Shown here: positions 35,200 through 44,117 of the stretch, in pieces
How positions within the stretch are numbered: the first letter of the stretch is position 1
How the letters are laid out: each line of letters starts with the position of its first letter
DNA from: Pseudomonadota bacterium
Lineage (GTDB): Bacteria > Myxococcota_A > Polyangia > GCA-2747355
DNA length: 64,000 nt
Assembly (NCBI GenBank): GCA_016702545.1
Contig: JADJDT010000002.1
Location: forward strand, 124,001-188,000
Direction of reading: 5' to 3'
Program-made: the position numbers and the translations under genes
Notes under the pieces: model-generated
Databases searched by the model: none
What the model was told of the DNA's origin: nothing
Seen by the model: only the letters and a program-made list of their open reading frames with translations

Positions 35200-35526
35200 C
35201 TACTTGTCCGGTTTGCAGCGACCGGGCACGCAGCCGACCGGCCCACAGGAGCCCGGGGCGCAACCACCGTTGGGTTGACAGGTCGGCGCACAGCGGTTGG
35301 GCTGGCAAACGTTGGGTGCGCAGACCCTGGGCGCGCAGGAGAAGGTCTGCGCGCCAGCGTTGCGGACGGCGAAGGTCGCGGTAATGGCGGGCACGACGTA
35401 GACGGCGAGCTTGAGCAGCTTGCGCCGCGCGAGGTCGTAATCGCGGGTGGCGGCGGGCGGCGGTGCCGGGTCGTCACCCGCCACTGCGATCTCGGCCGGC
35501 GTGGCTGAATCGGGAGGCTCGCGCAT
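35200..35526 (-). CDS. Candidate Cys-rich RiPP precursor with nine C-x-P repeats
   Basis: 108 residues from ATG 35526. Residues 1-30 are acidic and Pro/Ala-rich. Residues 34-60 look like an export signal with twin Arg (ARRKLLKLAVYVVPAITATF) ending near AGAQ. Residues 64-108 form a core of nine units starting C-x-P, mostly pentapeptides (CAPRV, CAPNV, CQPNR, CAPT, CQPNGG, CAPGS, CGPVG, CVPGR, CKPDK). All nine Cys are followed by x-Pro. The radical SAM, PqqD and HprK-like genes follow on the same strand with almost no gaps. It is a strong candidate precursor or exported structural peptide; no family is known to me. The start could also be TTG or GTG two to three codons upstream. Confidence 0.75.
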   Translation of the reverse strand: MREPPDSATPAEIAVAGDDPAPPPAATRDYDLARRKLLKLAVYVVPAITATFAVRNAGAQTFSCAPRVCAPNVCQPNRCAPTCQPNGGCAPGSCGPVGCVPGRCKPDK

Positions 35527-35800
35527 GCGCAACACCCATCGAGCAGGCTTGGATGGGGTTGATGATGCGGGCAAAGGGCGGCGCCGTCCAGTCCGCGGCC
35601 GGCGTCCTCTCGTGGCCGGCGTTCCCGGGGCGGGCGCGCGTCGCGGCGCACCCGACGCGCGCCGAGTTTGGTCCCGCCCGCGCACTTCGGTTAGCATGGA
35701 GCCTCCCGGTGGTGAAACACGGTGTGACGCGGAGGGGTCCCTCTTCGGACGGGGGCTCTTCCGCGTGGTGGGCCGTGCGTACGGGAGACGGAGGCGCGGC

Positions 35801-36856
35801 GTGCGCAACCTGATGCTCGGCTCGCGACAGACCAGGCCCCTGGCTCGCGGCCGCGGTGCGCTGGCGCTGGCGGCCCTGCTGGGCCTCGGCGCCTGCGCCA
35901 CCGGCGCAGGGCCCCTGCCCGTGGGCTCGGTGATCGAGCGGGCGCGGCAGGAGTGCGCGCGCTTGCGTGAGACGGCGCTCTCTCGGCCGGTGCAGACGCC
36001 GGTCGACGCGAAGCTCGCCGAACTCGATCAACTGCTGGCTGCGGGCCAGAGCGACGCGGCGCTGGAGCGGGCTCGCACGCTGAGCAGCGCCTGCAGCGCC
36101 GAGGCTGAGCAGCGCAGCGGTCTGCTGGTGCTGAGCGTCGATGTCGAGGCCATTCGGTCGCGGGTCGGGGCGCGACGCTACGGCCAATACCGCTGGCTGG
36201 CTGAACACGGCGATTACAGCAGCGCGATCTTCTGCGGCCAGGCGCTGCTCAAGGGCGACCCAGGCGGCTGCGAGGGCGCGCCCGTCGCCGCGGCACCGCT
36301 GGCGGAGGCCTCGCGGACCCCGGGCGTCGCGCCCGCCCCGCAAGCGAGCGACCCGGCCGTCTCCCACGCCGTCTCTCACGATTGGGACGCCACCGAGGGC
36401 GACGACGACACGAGCGCGGCGGTGGCGAGCGGCGCGGGGTCGCCGCCTGCCCCCGCGGAGACGTTGCGACGTCGGGCGACGGCAGCGCCGTCGCGGACCG
36501 CCAGCTGGGTGGCCTTCGGCACCGGCGCCGCGGCGCTGGTCGCGGGCGGCATCCTCGCCGGGCTGGCGACGCAGCGGCGCGCCGACCTCGCCGATCGCTG
36601 CCCCGATTGCTCGCGCGCGGAGATCGATGGCGGCAAGCACCTGGCGCTGGGGGCCGACCTCGCCTTTGGCGTCGGCCTGACGGCGGCGGTCACCGGATTG
36701 GTCCTCTGGTGGGTCGGGCCGGGGGCCGAGGCCCGCGCGCCCGCGCGAGCCGCTGCCGCGGGAGCCACTGCCGTGGGTCGCGCGGAGCCACACCAGCGCC
36801 TCGCACCACGGCTCGATATCACGGTGCGCAGCGTCGGCGCGAGCTGGGCGTTTTGA
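35801..36856 (+). CDS. Lipoprotein with a C-terminal membrane segment pair
   Basis: 351 residues, GTG 35801 chosen because GGAGG lies six bases upstream. The signal is ALALAALLGLGAC, with Cys near residue 30. A helical region follows (about 40-150; WLAEHGDYSSAIFCGQALL resembles a TPR-like helix pair), then a Pro/Ala-rich linker and two hydrophobic stretches (WVAFGTGAAALVAGGILAGL and LALGADLAFGVGLTAAVTGL). Similar proteins of unknown function are common in Myxococcota. It is followed 47 bases later by the VWA lipoprotein gene. Confidence 0.65.
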   Translation: MRNLMLGSRQTRPLARGRGALALAALLGLGACATGAGPLPVGSVIERARQECARLRETALSRPVQTPVDAKLAELDQLLAAGQSDAALERARTLSSACSAEAEQRSGLLVLSVDVEAIRSRVGARRYGQYRWLAEHGDYSSAIFCGQALLKGDPGGCEGAPVAAAPLAEASRTPGVAPAPQASDPAVSHAVSHDWDATEGDDDTSAAVASGAGSPPAPAETLRRRATAAPSRTASWVAFGTGAAALVAGGILAGLATQRRADLADRCPDCSRAEIDGGKHLALGADLAFGVGLTAAVTGLVLWWVGPGAEARAPARAAAAGATAVGRAEPHQRLAPRLDITVRSVGASWAF

Positions 36857-36903
36857 CCGTAGACCGCCGCATTGCAGCGACGGCGCCCGCCGGCAAGGAG
36901 GCG

Positions 36904-39314
36904 ATGTTGGTGGTAGCTCCTGGCATCCTCGGCCGCCGCCTGGCGCTGGCGCTGGCCGCCGCCCTGACCACGTCGTGCTCGTACGCGCTCGACTTCGGCT
37001 TCGAGAGCCGCGAGACCCGCCGCGACGCCGCGACGGGTGTGGACGCGGCTCTACCGGCCGATGCGGCCCTCGTCCGTGACCGCGGCGGGCGCCCGCGCGC
37101 GACGCGCGGCGGGGCGACGGCGGCCCGCGTGACGCGAGCGTGCTGCGCGATGGGCCGCCGGGCGCCTGCGACGAGGCGCAGGACAGCGATCACGACGCGC
37201 TGCTCGATCGCGACGAGGCCTGCGCGCGCGGTCGTGACAGTGATGGCGACCAAGTTCCCGACTACCTCGATGACGACAGCGACGGCGACGGCATCACCGA
37301 CGCGATCGAGGCCGGCGACGCTGACCCGCAAACACCGGCCTCGGACACCGACCACGACAACGTCGCCGATGCGATCGACCTCGACAGCGACAACGACGGC
37401 GTGCTCGATGCGCTCGAGGATCACGACGGCAACGCGCACGTCGGCTGCTGCCGCCGTAGCTGCGGCGAGGTCGTGGCCGGCTGCGCGGCGGTCGCCGCCG
37501 ACGCCTGCGGTAGTGGACAGCAGTGCACCGGCGGCGCGGGCGGAAGCTGCGGGCCGCCGGCCGCGTTCGCCTGCGCCCAGGGCGAGAGCGATCCACGGCT
37601 CACGGACACCTTCGGGCTGGGGTTGGACGCCCTGGTCGGCTCGGGGGTCTGCGTGCCGAGCACGCCGCTCAACCCGACGGGGCGGCGCGAGCTGACGACC
37701 CACACCAGCCCCGCCCTGCTGGGGGACTGGGCGCTGGTGCTCGACGCGCGCGCCAGCTACACGCCGCTCTCGGCCAGCAGCGCGCCCGCGGGCAGCGCCG
37801 CGGCGGCCTTCGACTTCGTCGAGCGCTCGCAGGCGACGCTAGGCTTCATCGCCACGCTGCCCAGGCAGGGTGCGGACGCCCCGGCGGAGGCCACTCGATT
37901 GATCGACGCGGTGCGCAACAGCACCATCGGCCAGAACGGCGCGGTGAGCCTGCGGGCCAGCGGCACGCCGGGCCGCTCGCACGACGGCTTCGAGCTGGTG
38001 AGCAAGCTCGTGATCGATCTCGCCCCCACGGCGACATGGCGGCTCGCGGACGTGCGCAAGGCTCTGCTCGAGGCGCTGATCGGGGCGCCCGCGGTGATTC
38101 AAGGCTGGCCCGCATCGCCGCGCATCGACGCCGCGCATCTGGTGCTGCGGGCCTCCGTCGTGGTGCGCGCGGACGGCAGGGTGGTGTTCCTCGTGGCGCT
38201 GACCACGCGCGAGGGCGAGGACGCAGCCGAGGGCGAGCTGCCCTGGGTGGCAGAGGACGTGGCGAGCGGCACCCTGCTCAGCCGCGCCGGCCGCGGCTGG
38301 CGGCGCGAGTGCGAGACCCGCATCCCGCAGCAGAGCGCGCCACCGGTGGACATGATCTGGGTCATCGACGAGTCGGGCTCGATGAGCGACAACCGCGACG
38401 ACATCGCCGCCAACGCCGCTGCTTTTTTTGGCCAGGCGCTGGCCGCCGGGCTCGACTTCCGCATGGGCGTGACCAACGTCATTCCCCCGGACAGCAGCCA
38501 GTGGGGCGACGAGGGCTCGATCCAGCGCACGGTGGGACGCTTCTGCTCACGCGTCGCCGTCGGCGACAAGAACGATGATGCGGGTGGTGAGGACCGCTTC
38601 TTGCTGCCGAGCGAGGGTGCGATCTTCGCCTACTGTGTGCACAATCCTCCGGGCTACGAGGGCGGGGACGAGTGGGGCATGACCAACGCGCGGCGAGCCG
38701 TCGAGCAGCACCTGCCGCGCGTGGGCCCCGGCGACCCGGCGCTGCCGCGGCGGATCCGCCAGGGCGCCGAGCTGCTCGTCGTGATCGTCACCGATGAGGT
38801 GCCGCAGGACGACGGCCTCGACTACCTCAACGGCAGTAGCACGCAATGCGTGCTGGAGAGTGCCACGGCCGCACGGGTACGAACCGACTTGGCGCCCTAC
38901 GTGGAACTCCTCGAGGGCCGGAGCTCGAGCCATCCCGGGGGCGAGGCCGTCGTGCACGTGATCGGCGGGTTGTGTGGGGAGTGTGCGACTCGCGGTCAAC
39001 CACAAATCGCCCACGGCTACCTCGATCTCAGTCACGCGCTGGGCGGGCAGGCGTTCGACATCTGTCAGTCGGACCTCGGACCCAGCCTGCAGGTGATCCT
39101 CGAGGAGGTGCTGGCCAAGGGCTCACCGCTCAAGCTGCCGCACGTGCCGATCAGCGCCAGCCTGCGCGTCACGCTCGACGGCCGCGTGCTGCCGCGCAGC
39201 CGCGCTGGCGGCTTCGTCTATCACGCCGCGGCGAATGCGATCGTGCTGCTAGGCCTTGGGCGGCTCGAGGCCGACAGCGTGGTCACGATCTCCTACGCAC
39301 ACTGGGGGGAGTGA
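36904..39314 (+). pseudogene. VWA-domain lipoprotein with calcium repeats, frameshifted near 37095
   Basis: AAGGAG precedes ATG 36904; a lipoprotein signal MLVVAPGILG...LTTSC follows, then an Asp/Ala linker. Near 37090-37100, in a CG dinucleotide run (CCCGCGCGCGAC), the sensible frame switches: upstream ...ALVRDRGGRPRA, downstream RDARRGDGGPRDASVLRDG. The second frame is open to 39314. It encodes thrombospondin type 3-like repeats (DSDGDQVPDYLDDDSDGDGI), a Cys-rich segment, and a VWA domain with MIDAS motif WVIDESGSMSD and LLVVIVTDEVPQDD. If intact it is a surface adhesion-type protein of about 800 residues. Either an assembly indel or a phase-variable/decayed gene. Confidence 0.78.
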
Positions 39315-39940
39315 TGATCAAGGGCCCGCAGCGAGGGAGCGCGGCAGGGCGCGGGCGCTGCGTGTCGGCGGCGTGGGTCGTGGTGGGCCTTGGTTTGGCG
39401 GCCGCCTGCGGCAAAGGGGGCGCCAGCGGGTCCCGCGACGCGGCAGTCGGCACCCTTGACGCTGGCGCCGCGCGGGACGCTCGCCTGCGCCGCGACGCCG
39501 CCGTCAGTCTCGGGCCCGACGCCCGCGCGCTGCCGCGCTGCGAGGGCGAGCCGGGCAGCGTCTGCGCCACCAGCGACCTCTGCGCCATCACCGCGGCCTG
39601 CGGCGAGGACGGGCGCTGCCATGTCACGCTCGGTCAGCGCTGCGACGATGGCCTGGCCTGCACCAGCGACCGCTGCTTGGGACAGGGGCGCTGCGCCTTC
39701 ACTGTGGAGGGTGACACCTGCCTGGTGCTGGTGCGCGAGGGCGCGCTACGCCGGCTGCGCTGCATGCAGGAGAACGAGGCCAACCCCGACAACGCCTGCG
39801 AGCGCTGCCGCCCGCGCAACGACAAGAGTGCGTGGACCAAGCTCACCGCCAGCCTCTGCGACGACGGCGACCCCTGCACGACCAACGACCACTGCGAGAC
39901 GGGACGCTGTGTCGGCGAGCCGGGCGGAAGCTGTAACTAG
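39314..39940 (+). CDS. Small Cys-rich lipoprotein
   Basis: 208 residues, ATG sharing its A with the TGA of the VWA gene, so translation is coupled. The signal is AAWVVVGLGLAAAC (lipidation at about Cys32). After an Asp/Ala-rich linker come about 120 residues with many Cys in EGF-like spacing, e.g. QRCDDGLACTSDRC and SLCDDGDPCTTNDHCETGRC, the Dictyostelium/myxobacterial CTxDxC type. It is probably a disulfide-bonded surface protein working with the VWA protein. Confidence 0.75.
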   Translation: MIKGPQRGSAAGRGRCVSAAWVVVGLGLAAACGKGGASGSRDAAVGTLDAGAARDARLRRDAAVSLGPDARALPRCEGEPGSVCATSDLCAITAACGEDGRCHVTLGQRCDDGLACTSDRCLGQGRCAFTVEGDTCLVLVREGALRRLRCMQENEANPDNACERCRPRNDKSAWTKLTASLCDDGDPCTTNDHCETGRCVGEPGGSCN

Positions 39941-39955
39941 GCCTGAGACGAGCCC

Positions 39956-40408
39956 TCAGGCGGTCTCGTCGCGCACGAAGGCCAGCACCTCGGGCGGGTT
40001 GCTGTCGAGCAGCTCGAAGCCGGCCCGCGAGACCTCGCCCGCGGTCTGGTGCCAGGCGCACTGGGCGCGCAGCGCGACGAAGGTGTAGGAGCCCTCGACG
40101 CTGACGAAGGGCCGCACCTCGGGCGGCACCTCCGAGAGCAGCATCGCCAGCTTGAGCACATACTGCTCGCCGTCGCGCAGGATGTTGCTCCCCATCAGGT
40201 GCTGGCCCTCGAACGAGATGCCGAGCCCGTGCTGCGAGACATCGCGCACGACCGCGACGACGCTGAAGATGGTGTAGACCTCGGCGCGCTCGTCGACCTG
40301 CCGCAGCAGCTCCGCCGCCGGCAGGTGCCGCCGATCACGATAGACCGTGACAATCTCGACGCGCCCCACCGCACTGCGCGCCGCACCCCGCGTATCTGAA
40401 CCCGACAT
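39956..40408 (-). CDS. PilZ-domain protein
   Basis: 150 residues from ATG 40408 (ATG 40438 is an alternative). The PilZ-like signature is YRDRR near residue 25 followed by VRDVSQHGLGISFEG, the D/N-x-S-x-x-G motif of c-di-GMP receptors, then strands ending FVSVEGSYTFVALRAQCAW. It probably binds cyclic di-GMP and regulates motility or exopolysaccharide. The R-x-x-x-R half of the motif is less clear than the second half. It stands alone between convergent and co-directional neighbours. Confidence 0.65.
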   Translation of the reverse strand: MSGSDTRGAARSAVGRVEIVTVYRDRRHLPAAELLRQVDERAEVYTIFSVVAVVRDVSQHGLGISFEGQHLMGSNILRDGEQYVLKLAMLLSEVPPEVRPFVSVEGSYTFVALRAQCAWHQTAGEVSRAGFELLDSNPPEVLAFVRDETA

Positions 40409-40520
40409 CTTCCCCACCACTCCCGCGCCGCCGACCATTCCCGTGACAGCGCGGCGTGGATGATAGCCGCAGTGCGGAAACAGAGCGAGCCCGCGCCACC
40501 GAGGGGGAAGCTGGCGGAGC

Positions 40521-41693
40521 TCAGATCTCGACGCCTCCGATACTCCCCGAACCCCCTCTGCCGTCCCTGGGCGGCCAGCCGAACGCCTCGGGGGCCTCTT
40601 CCGCGGTGTCATCTTGGTCGCAGGGGGCCGGGAAGACCCAGCTCGGAACGGGGCCCATGGAGGTCGCGGGCACCCGCTCCAGGGCCTCGATGAGCGGGCC
40701 CAGGGCGCCACGCTCGACCTCGCTGAGGGCCAAATCCAGCCGATCCTGCCCCCTCAGCGCACGCAAGACGCGCAGGGCCTCGCCCCTAGCGGCCTCCGCT
40801 GCGCGCGGGGTCGGCGTTACCCGACCGTCGCACGCGGTGTCCACTCGCATGGGGTCGAAGGCCAGGTGCCCGACCAGGCCGAAGCTGAAGGCCCCGATCG
40901 CGGCCGTCACCCGGGCCACGGTTTCGGCTATCTCCCTCTCGCCGAGCGGGCCAGGAACGGTGACGTGGTCGGCCAGGACGACCAGCTTCCCGCCGATCTC
41001 GCGCAGGGCCAGCGGCGGCTTGCTGGTGATGCCTCGCTCTCTTAACTCAGCCACCAACCGTCCCGTCCGCTGCCAACTACGCACCTGGGTCTCAGCGTTC
41101 ATCGCGGGGGCGCCGGGTGCGATGCTCTGACTGAGCGGCGTCGGGCCCGCGAAGCCATAGGCGAGCCCCAACATCTCGGACCGCAGGCCCCCGGGCCATA
41201 GGAGTTGGGGGAAGACCCCTCCCCGCAGCTCGGCATCGCCGCTCGGCGTTACCATAACGTCCAGCAGGCCGCTCGGCGCAATCAGCAGGTCCTTGTCCTG
41301 GACCCGATGGTAGATGCTCCCTGAATTCGGCGCCGTCGAACGAACGAGTTCGAGCGCGCGACCGAGGATCTTCAGCCAGACCCTTTCCGCCGGCTTGCCT
41401 CTGAACGGTTCGCCGACGTAGCACCTCAGGGCAAGCACTGGCTCCGCGACAAGCCCGGCACGCGAAGTTCCATGCCCTGCATGCGAGGCTAGCGGTGCCA
41501 CACCGGGGAGAGCAGCGGCGCCGAGGAGCCCGGCTGCGCGGCCAAGAAAACGCCGGCGCGTCCAATCTTGGGGGCCCTCACCAGGACGACCGCTTTGCGG
41601 GGTTGCCGCCGCGTTGGCGACGATGACCTCCGCCTTAAGAGCGGTGCCGAACAGCCCGACAACGGCAACCCCGACAACCGACCACCAAGCCAC
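40521..41693 (-). CDS. Exported protein with Tat-type signal, unknown function
   Basis: The first convincing residues are WWSVVGVAVVGLFGTALKAEVIVANAA, then DWTRRRFLGRAAGLLGAAALPGV, a twin-arginine-like signal. The remaining about 310 residues show no family I recognise; phrases include VWLKILGRALELVRS, DLLIAPSGLLDVMV, LREIGGKLVVLADHVTVPG and FGLVGHLAFDPMRV. The start is uncertain: GTG 41693 is used, but upstream the frame runs into poly-G runs that encode only Pro. The C-terminus ends Gly-rich (GRGGSGSIGGVEI). No conserved neighbour helps. Confidence 0.5.
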   Translation of the reverse strand: MAWWSVVGVAVVGLFGTALKAEVIVANAAATPQSGRPGEGPQDWTRRRFLGRAAGLLGAAALPGVAPLASHAGHGTSRAGLVAEPVLALRCYVGEPFRGKPAERVWLKILGRALELVRSTAPNSGSIYHRVQDKDLLIAPSGLLDVMVTPSGDAELRGGVFPQLLWPGGLRSEMLGLAYGFAGPTPLSQSIAPGAPAMNAETQVRSWQRTGRLVAELRERGITSKPPLALREIGGKLVVLADHVTVPGPLGEREIAETVARVTAAIGAFSFGLVGHLAFDPMRVDTACDGRVTPTPRAAEAARGEALRVLRALRGQDRLDLALSEVERGALGPLIEALERVPATSMGPVPSWVFPAPCDQDDTAEEAPEAFGWPPRDGRGGSGSIGGVEI

Positions 41694-41727
41694 GACCCAA
41701 CCCCCCCCGACGCATCGCCTTTCGCCC

Positions 41728-41793
41728 GGGGGGGGGGGGGGGGGGGGGGGGGCCGGTGGGCGGGGCGGCGGGCGGGGGGGGGGGGGGGGGGGG
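41728..41793. repeat. Two poly-G runs
   Basis: Runs of about 25 (41728-41752) and about 20 (41774-41793) G residues, separated by a short G/C stretch. A C8 run lies just before. Such homopolymers are rare and error-prone; they may be assembly artefacts or a slippage-prone locus. They lie in the upstream region of the Tat-type gene. Confidence 0.85.
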
Positions 41794-41987
41794 CGGGGGG
41801 CGGCGCGGCCGGCACCCATCGCCCTCCCCACAACCACCCCGCACGGTCCACCTGCGACCGCGCCTGGGCTGTGCCCCCGAGCCGGATGTGATCCGCTCTT
41901 GCCACGCGTCGCGGTCGGTGGCAAGGGGCCGGCGGCCGCGCGAGCCCGGGCCGTGCCCGCCGGGCCCTGCCCGCCGCCCGCCGCGCC

Positions 41988-42605
41988 CTACTGCCGAGGC
42001 GCGTCGGGGAGCTCGTTGGTGTCGTCGGCGCGGCGCGGGAAGTGCTCTGCCAAGATGGTGCCGATCTGCTCGATCACGGCGACCAGCCCGTCACCGGGGC
42101 GCCCCGCCCGGACCGCCGCGACGAGCTGCTCGACCTGCTGGGCCCAGCCGCTCGCGCCGACACGCTGGTGAATCGCCTCGTCGGCGAGGATCTCGACCCG
42201 CCGTTCCAGCTCCGAGACGAAGATCAGCAGGCCGCAGCGATCGCGCGTCCGGTGCACGCCGTGCTCGGCGAAGGCGGCCAGCGCGCGCGCGTGCACCGCC
42301 CGCGCGGCGCGCCCCGGCGGCAGCGCCGTGCGCAAGAGCGGCGCCCAGCCGGCCAGCGACCAGGCGAGCGCCAGCGCGGGAAGCTGCGCCAGCACCAGCC
42401 ACACGGGGTCCACGTGCCACGGCAGATAGGCCGCCGCGGCCGCCGCCGCCATCAGCGTCCAGAGCCCCGCCAGCAGCGCGCGGGCACCCTCGTAGCCCTC
42501 GCTGCGCGGCCGCACGACGACGACGATCTCGCCGGCGGTGCGCGCCTCGGCTGCCGCGACGGCCTCTTCGACGCGCCGCGCCTCCTCGACCGCGAGCAGG
42601 CCCAT
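41988..42605 (-). CDS. TPM-domain membrane protein
   Basis: About 205 residues from ATG 42605. The N-terminal part (MGLLAVEEARRVEEAVAAAEARTAGEIVVVV) and the C-terminal part (HRTRDRCGLLIFVSELERRVEILADEAIHQRVG) match the TPM (TLP18.3/Psb32/MOLO-1) phosphatase-like fold. Two hydrophobic segments in the middle (LWTLMAAAAAAAYLPW, WLVLAQLPALALAWSLAGW) anchor it. It is the third gene of a lemA-TPM-TPM set, starting two bases after the preceding stop. Its role in envelope maintenance is poorly known. Confidence 0.82.
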   Translation of the reverse strand: MGLLAVEEARRVEEAVAAAEARTAGEIVVVVRPRSEGYEGARALLAGLWTLMAAAAAAAYLPWHVDPVWLVLAQLPALALAWSLAGWAPLLRTALPPGRAARAVHARALAAFAEHGVHRTRDRCGLLIFVSELERRVEILADEAIHQRVGASGWAQQVEQLVAAVRAGRPGDGLVAVIEQIGTILAEHFPRRADDTNELPDAPRQ

Positions 42606-42607
42606 CG

Positions 42608-43450
42608 CTACCACCCTCCCGAGGCGCCACCGCCGCCGAAGCCGCCCCCGCCGCCGCCGAAGCCGCCCCCACCGCCGCCGCCCCAGAGGCCGCCGCTGTC
42701 ACTGTCGCGGCCCCGTGGGCCGCTCCACGGCCCGCCCAGCCCGAGGGCCAGCCCGGCCAGACCATCGAAGCCGCCGACGCCGCGCCGGCGCCCCTGGCCA
42801 CCGCCCAACAGGCGCTGGCGCCGCGCGCCGAGCGCCAGGCTGCCGAGTCCCCAGCCGAGGGCGAGCAACAGCCAGATCAGACTCGTGCCCGGCACGCCGC
42901 GTCCACGGCCCCGCGCACGCTCGGGCACCTGCACCTTCAGCCCGCGCGCGGCGTCCATCAGCAGCGCGAGCGCGCGCTCGACCCCGCCACCATAGTCGCG
43001 CGCGCGAAAGGCCGGGGTCAACACGTTGCGGATGATGCGCGACGCCAGCAGATCGGGGATCGAGCCCTCGAGGCCGTAGCCGACCTCGATCCGCATCCGC
43101 CGGTCGCCGAGCGCGATCAGCAGCAGCAGCCCGTTGTCGTGGCGCGCCTGCCCGAGCTTCCAGGCCTCGACCACGCGCAGCGCATAGCTCGCGACGTCTT
43201 CGCCCTGCAGGCTGTCGACGATCAGCACGGCAAGCTGGTGCGAGGTCTGCTGCTCGAAGGCGCTGAGCTGGCCCTCGAGCCGCGTGCGCGTCTCGGCCGG
43301 CAGCACCCCGGCGCGGTCGTTGATGTGCCCGGTCAGTGCCGGGACCGCCGGCAGCGCCGCCTCGGCGCGTGGGCTCACGGCCAGCAGCGCGACGCCCAGC
43401 ACGAGGGGCCGCCGCGCAGCCGCGACAACGCCGTCGGGTGGCGCAGCCAT
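42608..43450 (-). CDS. YgcG-type TPM-domain exported protein
   Basis: 280 residues: a signal peptide (VLGVALLAVSPRAEA), the TPM domain (ALTGHINDRAGVLPAETRTRL... HDNGLLLLIALGDRRMRIEVGYGLEG...), then a membrane segment (SLIWLLLALGWGLGSLALG) and a very Gly-rich tail (GGGGGGGFGGGGGG, ending ASGGW). This is the usual YgcG architecture, found next to lemA in many bacteria. It is exported and membrane-anchored with a flexible tail. The gene lies 14 bases after lemA. Confidence 0.88.
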   Translation of the reverse strand: MAAPPDGVVAAARRPLVLGVALLAVSPRAEAALPAVPALTGHINDRAGVLPAETRTRLEGQLSAFEQQTSHQLAVLIVDSLQGEDVASYALRVVEAWKLGQARHDNGLLLLIALGDRRMRIEVGYGLEGSIPDLLASRIIRNVLTPAFRARDYGGGVERALALLMDAARGLKVQVPERARGRGRGVPGTSLIWLLLALGWGLGSLALGARRQRLLGGGQGRRRGVGGFDGLAGLALGLGGPWSGPRGRDSDSGGLWGGGGGGGFGGGGGGFGGGGASGGW

Positions 43451-43464
43451 TCATGAGGTGGCTT

Positions 43465-44085
43465 CTAGAGATTGACATCGGGCGGCTGCGCCTCAGCCGG
43501 CGTACCCTCGAAGGTGGGTCGCAGGCTCTTGCCACGCAGCTTGGCGCCCAGGCTGCTGGGGAAGCGCAGCACGACCTTGTTGTATTCCGCCACCGCCGCG
43601 ATGAAGCGCCCGCGCGCCACGGTCACGCGGTTCTCGGTGCCCTCGAGCTGTGCCTGCAGGTCACGGAAGGCCTCCGTCGCCTTGAGCTGCGGATAGCGTT
43701 CGACGACCACCAGCAAGCGCGAGAGCGCGCCCGAGAGCTGCCCCTGCGCCTGCTCGAAGGCCCGCAGCTTGGCGGGGTCCTGCGCGGTGGAGGCGTCGGT
43801 CTTGAGCCCCGCCACCTGCGAGCGCGCCTCGACCACCCGCTGCAGGGTCTGCTGCTCGAAGTTGGCCGCCCCCTTGACCACCTTGACCAGGTTCGGCACC
43901 AGGTCGGCGCGCCGCTTGTACTGGTTCTGCACCTCGGCCCAGGCCGCCTTGACCTCTTCGTCGCGCTCGACCACGGCGTTGTAGCCGCAGCCGAGCAACA
44001 GCGAGCAGGCCCAAGCCGAAACCACCGCCCCCCGCAGCTCTCTCACCCGCAGCTTCGATCCCTGTTTCATCGCACTTGTGTGCAT
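43465..44085 (-). CDS. lemA: LemA family protein
   Basis: 206 residues. ATG 44085 has GGGAGG eight bases upstream; an internal ATG (44070) is less well placed. The signal has lipobox-like LLLGC, followed by the helical LemA domain with the hallmark YNAVVERDEEVKAAWAEVQNQYKRRADLVPNLV and later VVERYPQLKATEAFRDLQAQLEGTENRVTVAR and YNKVV. LemA proteins are envelope-associated four-helix proteins of uncertain role, typically paired with TPM proteins as here. It heads the three-gene set. Confidence 0.93.
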   Translation of the reverse strand: MHTSAMKQGSKLRVRELRGAVVSAWACSLLLGCGYNAVVERDEEVKAAWAEVQNQYKRRADLVPNLVKVVKGAANFEQQTLQRVVEARSQVAGLKTDASTAQDPAKLRAFEQAQGQLSGALSRLLVVVERYPQLKATEAFRDLQAQLEGTENRVTVARGRFIAAVAEYNKVVLRFPSSLGAKLRGKSLRPTFEGTPAEAQPPDVNL

Positions 44086-44117
44086 CGCACTTGCCTCCCC
44101 AGGGCCCCCAGGCCACC

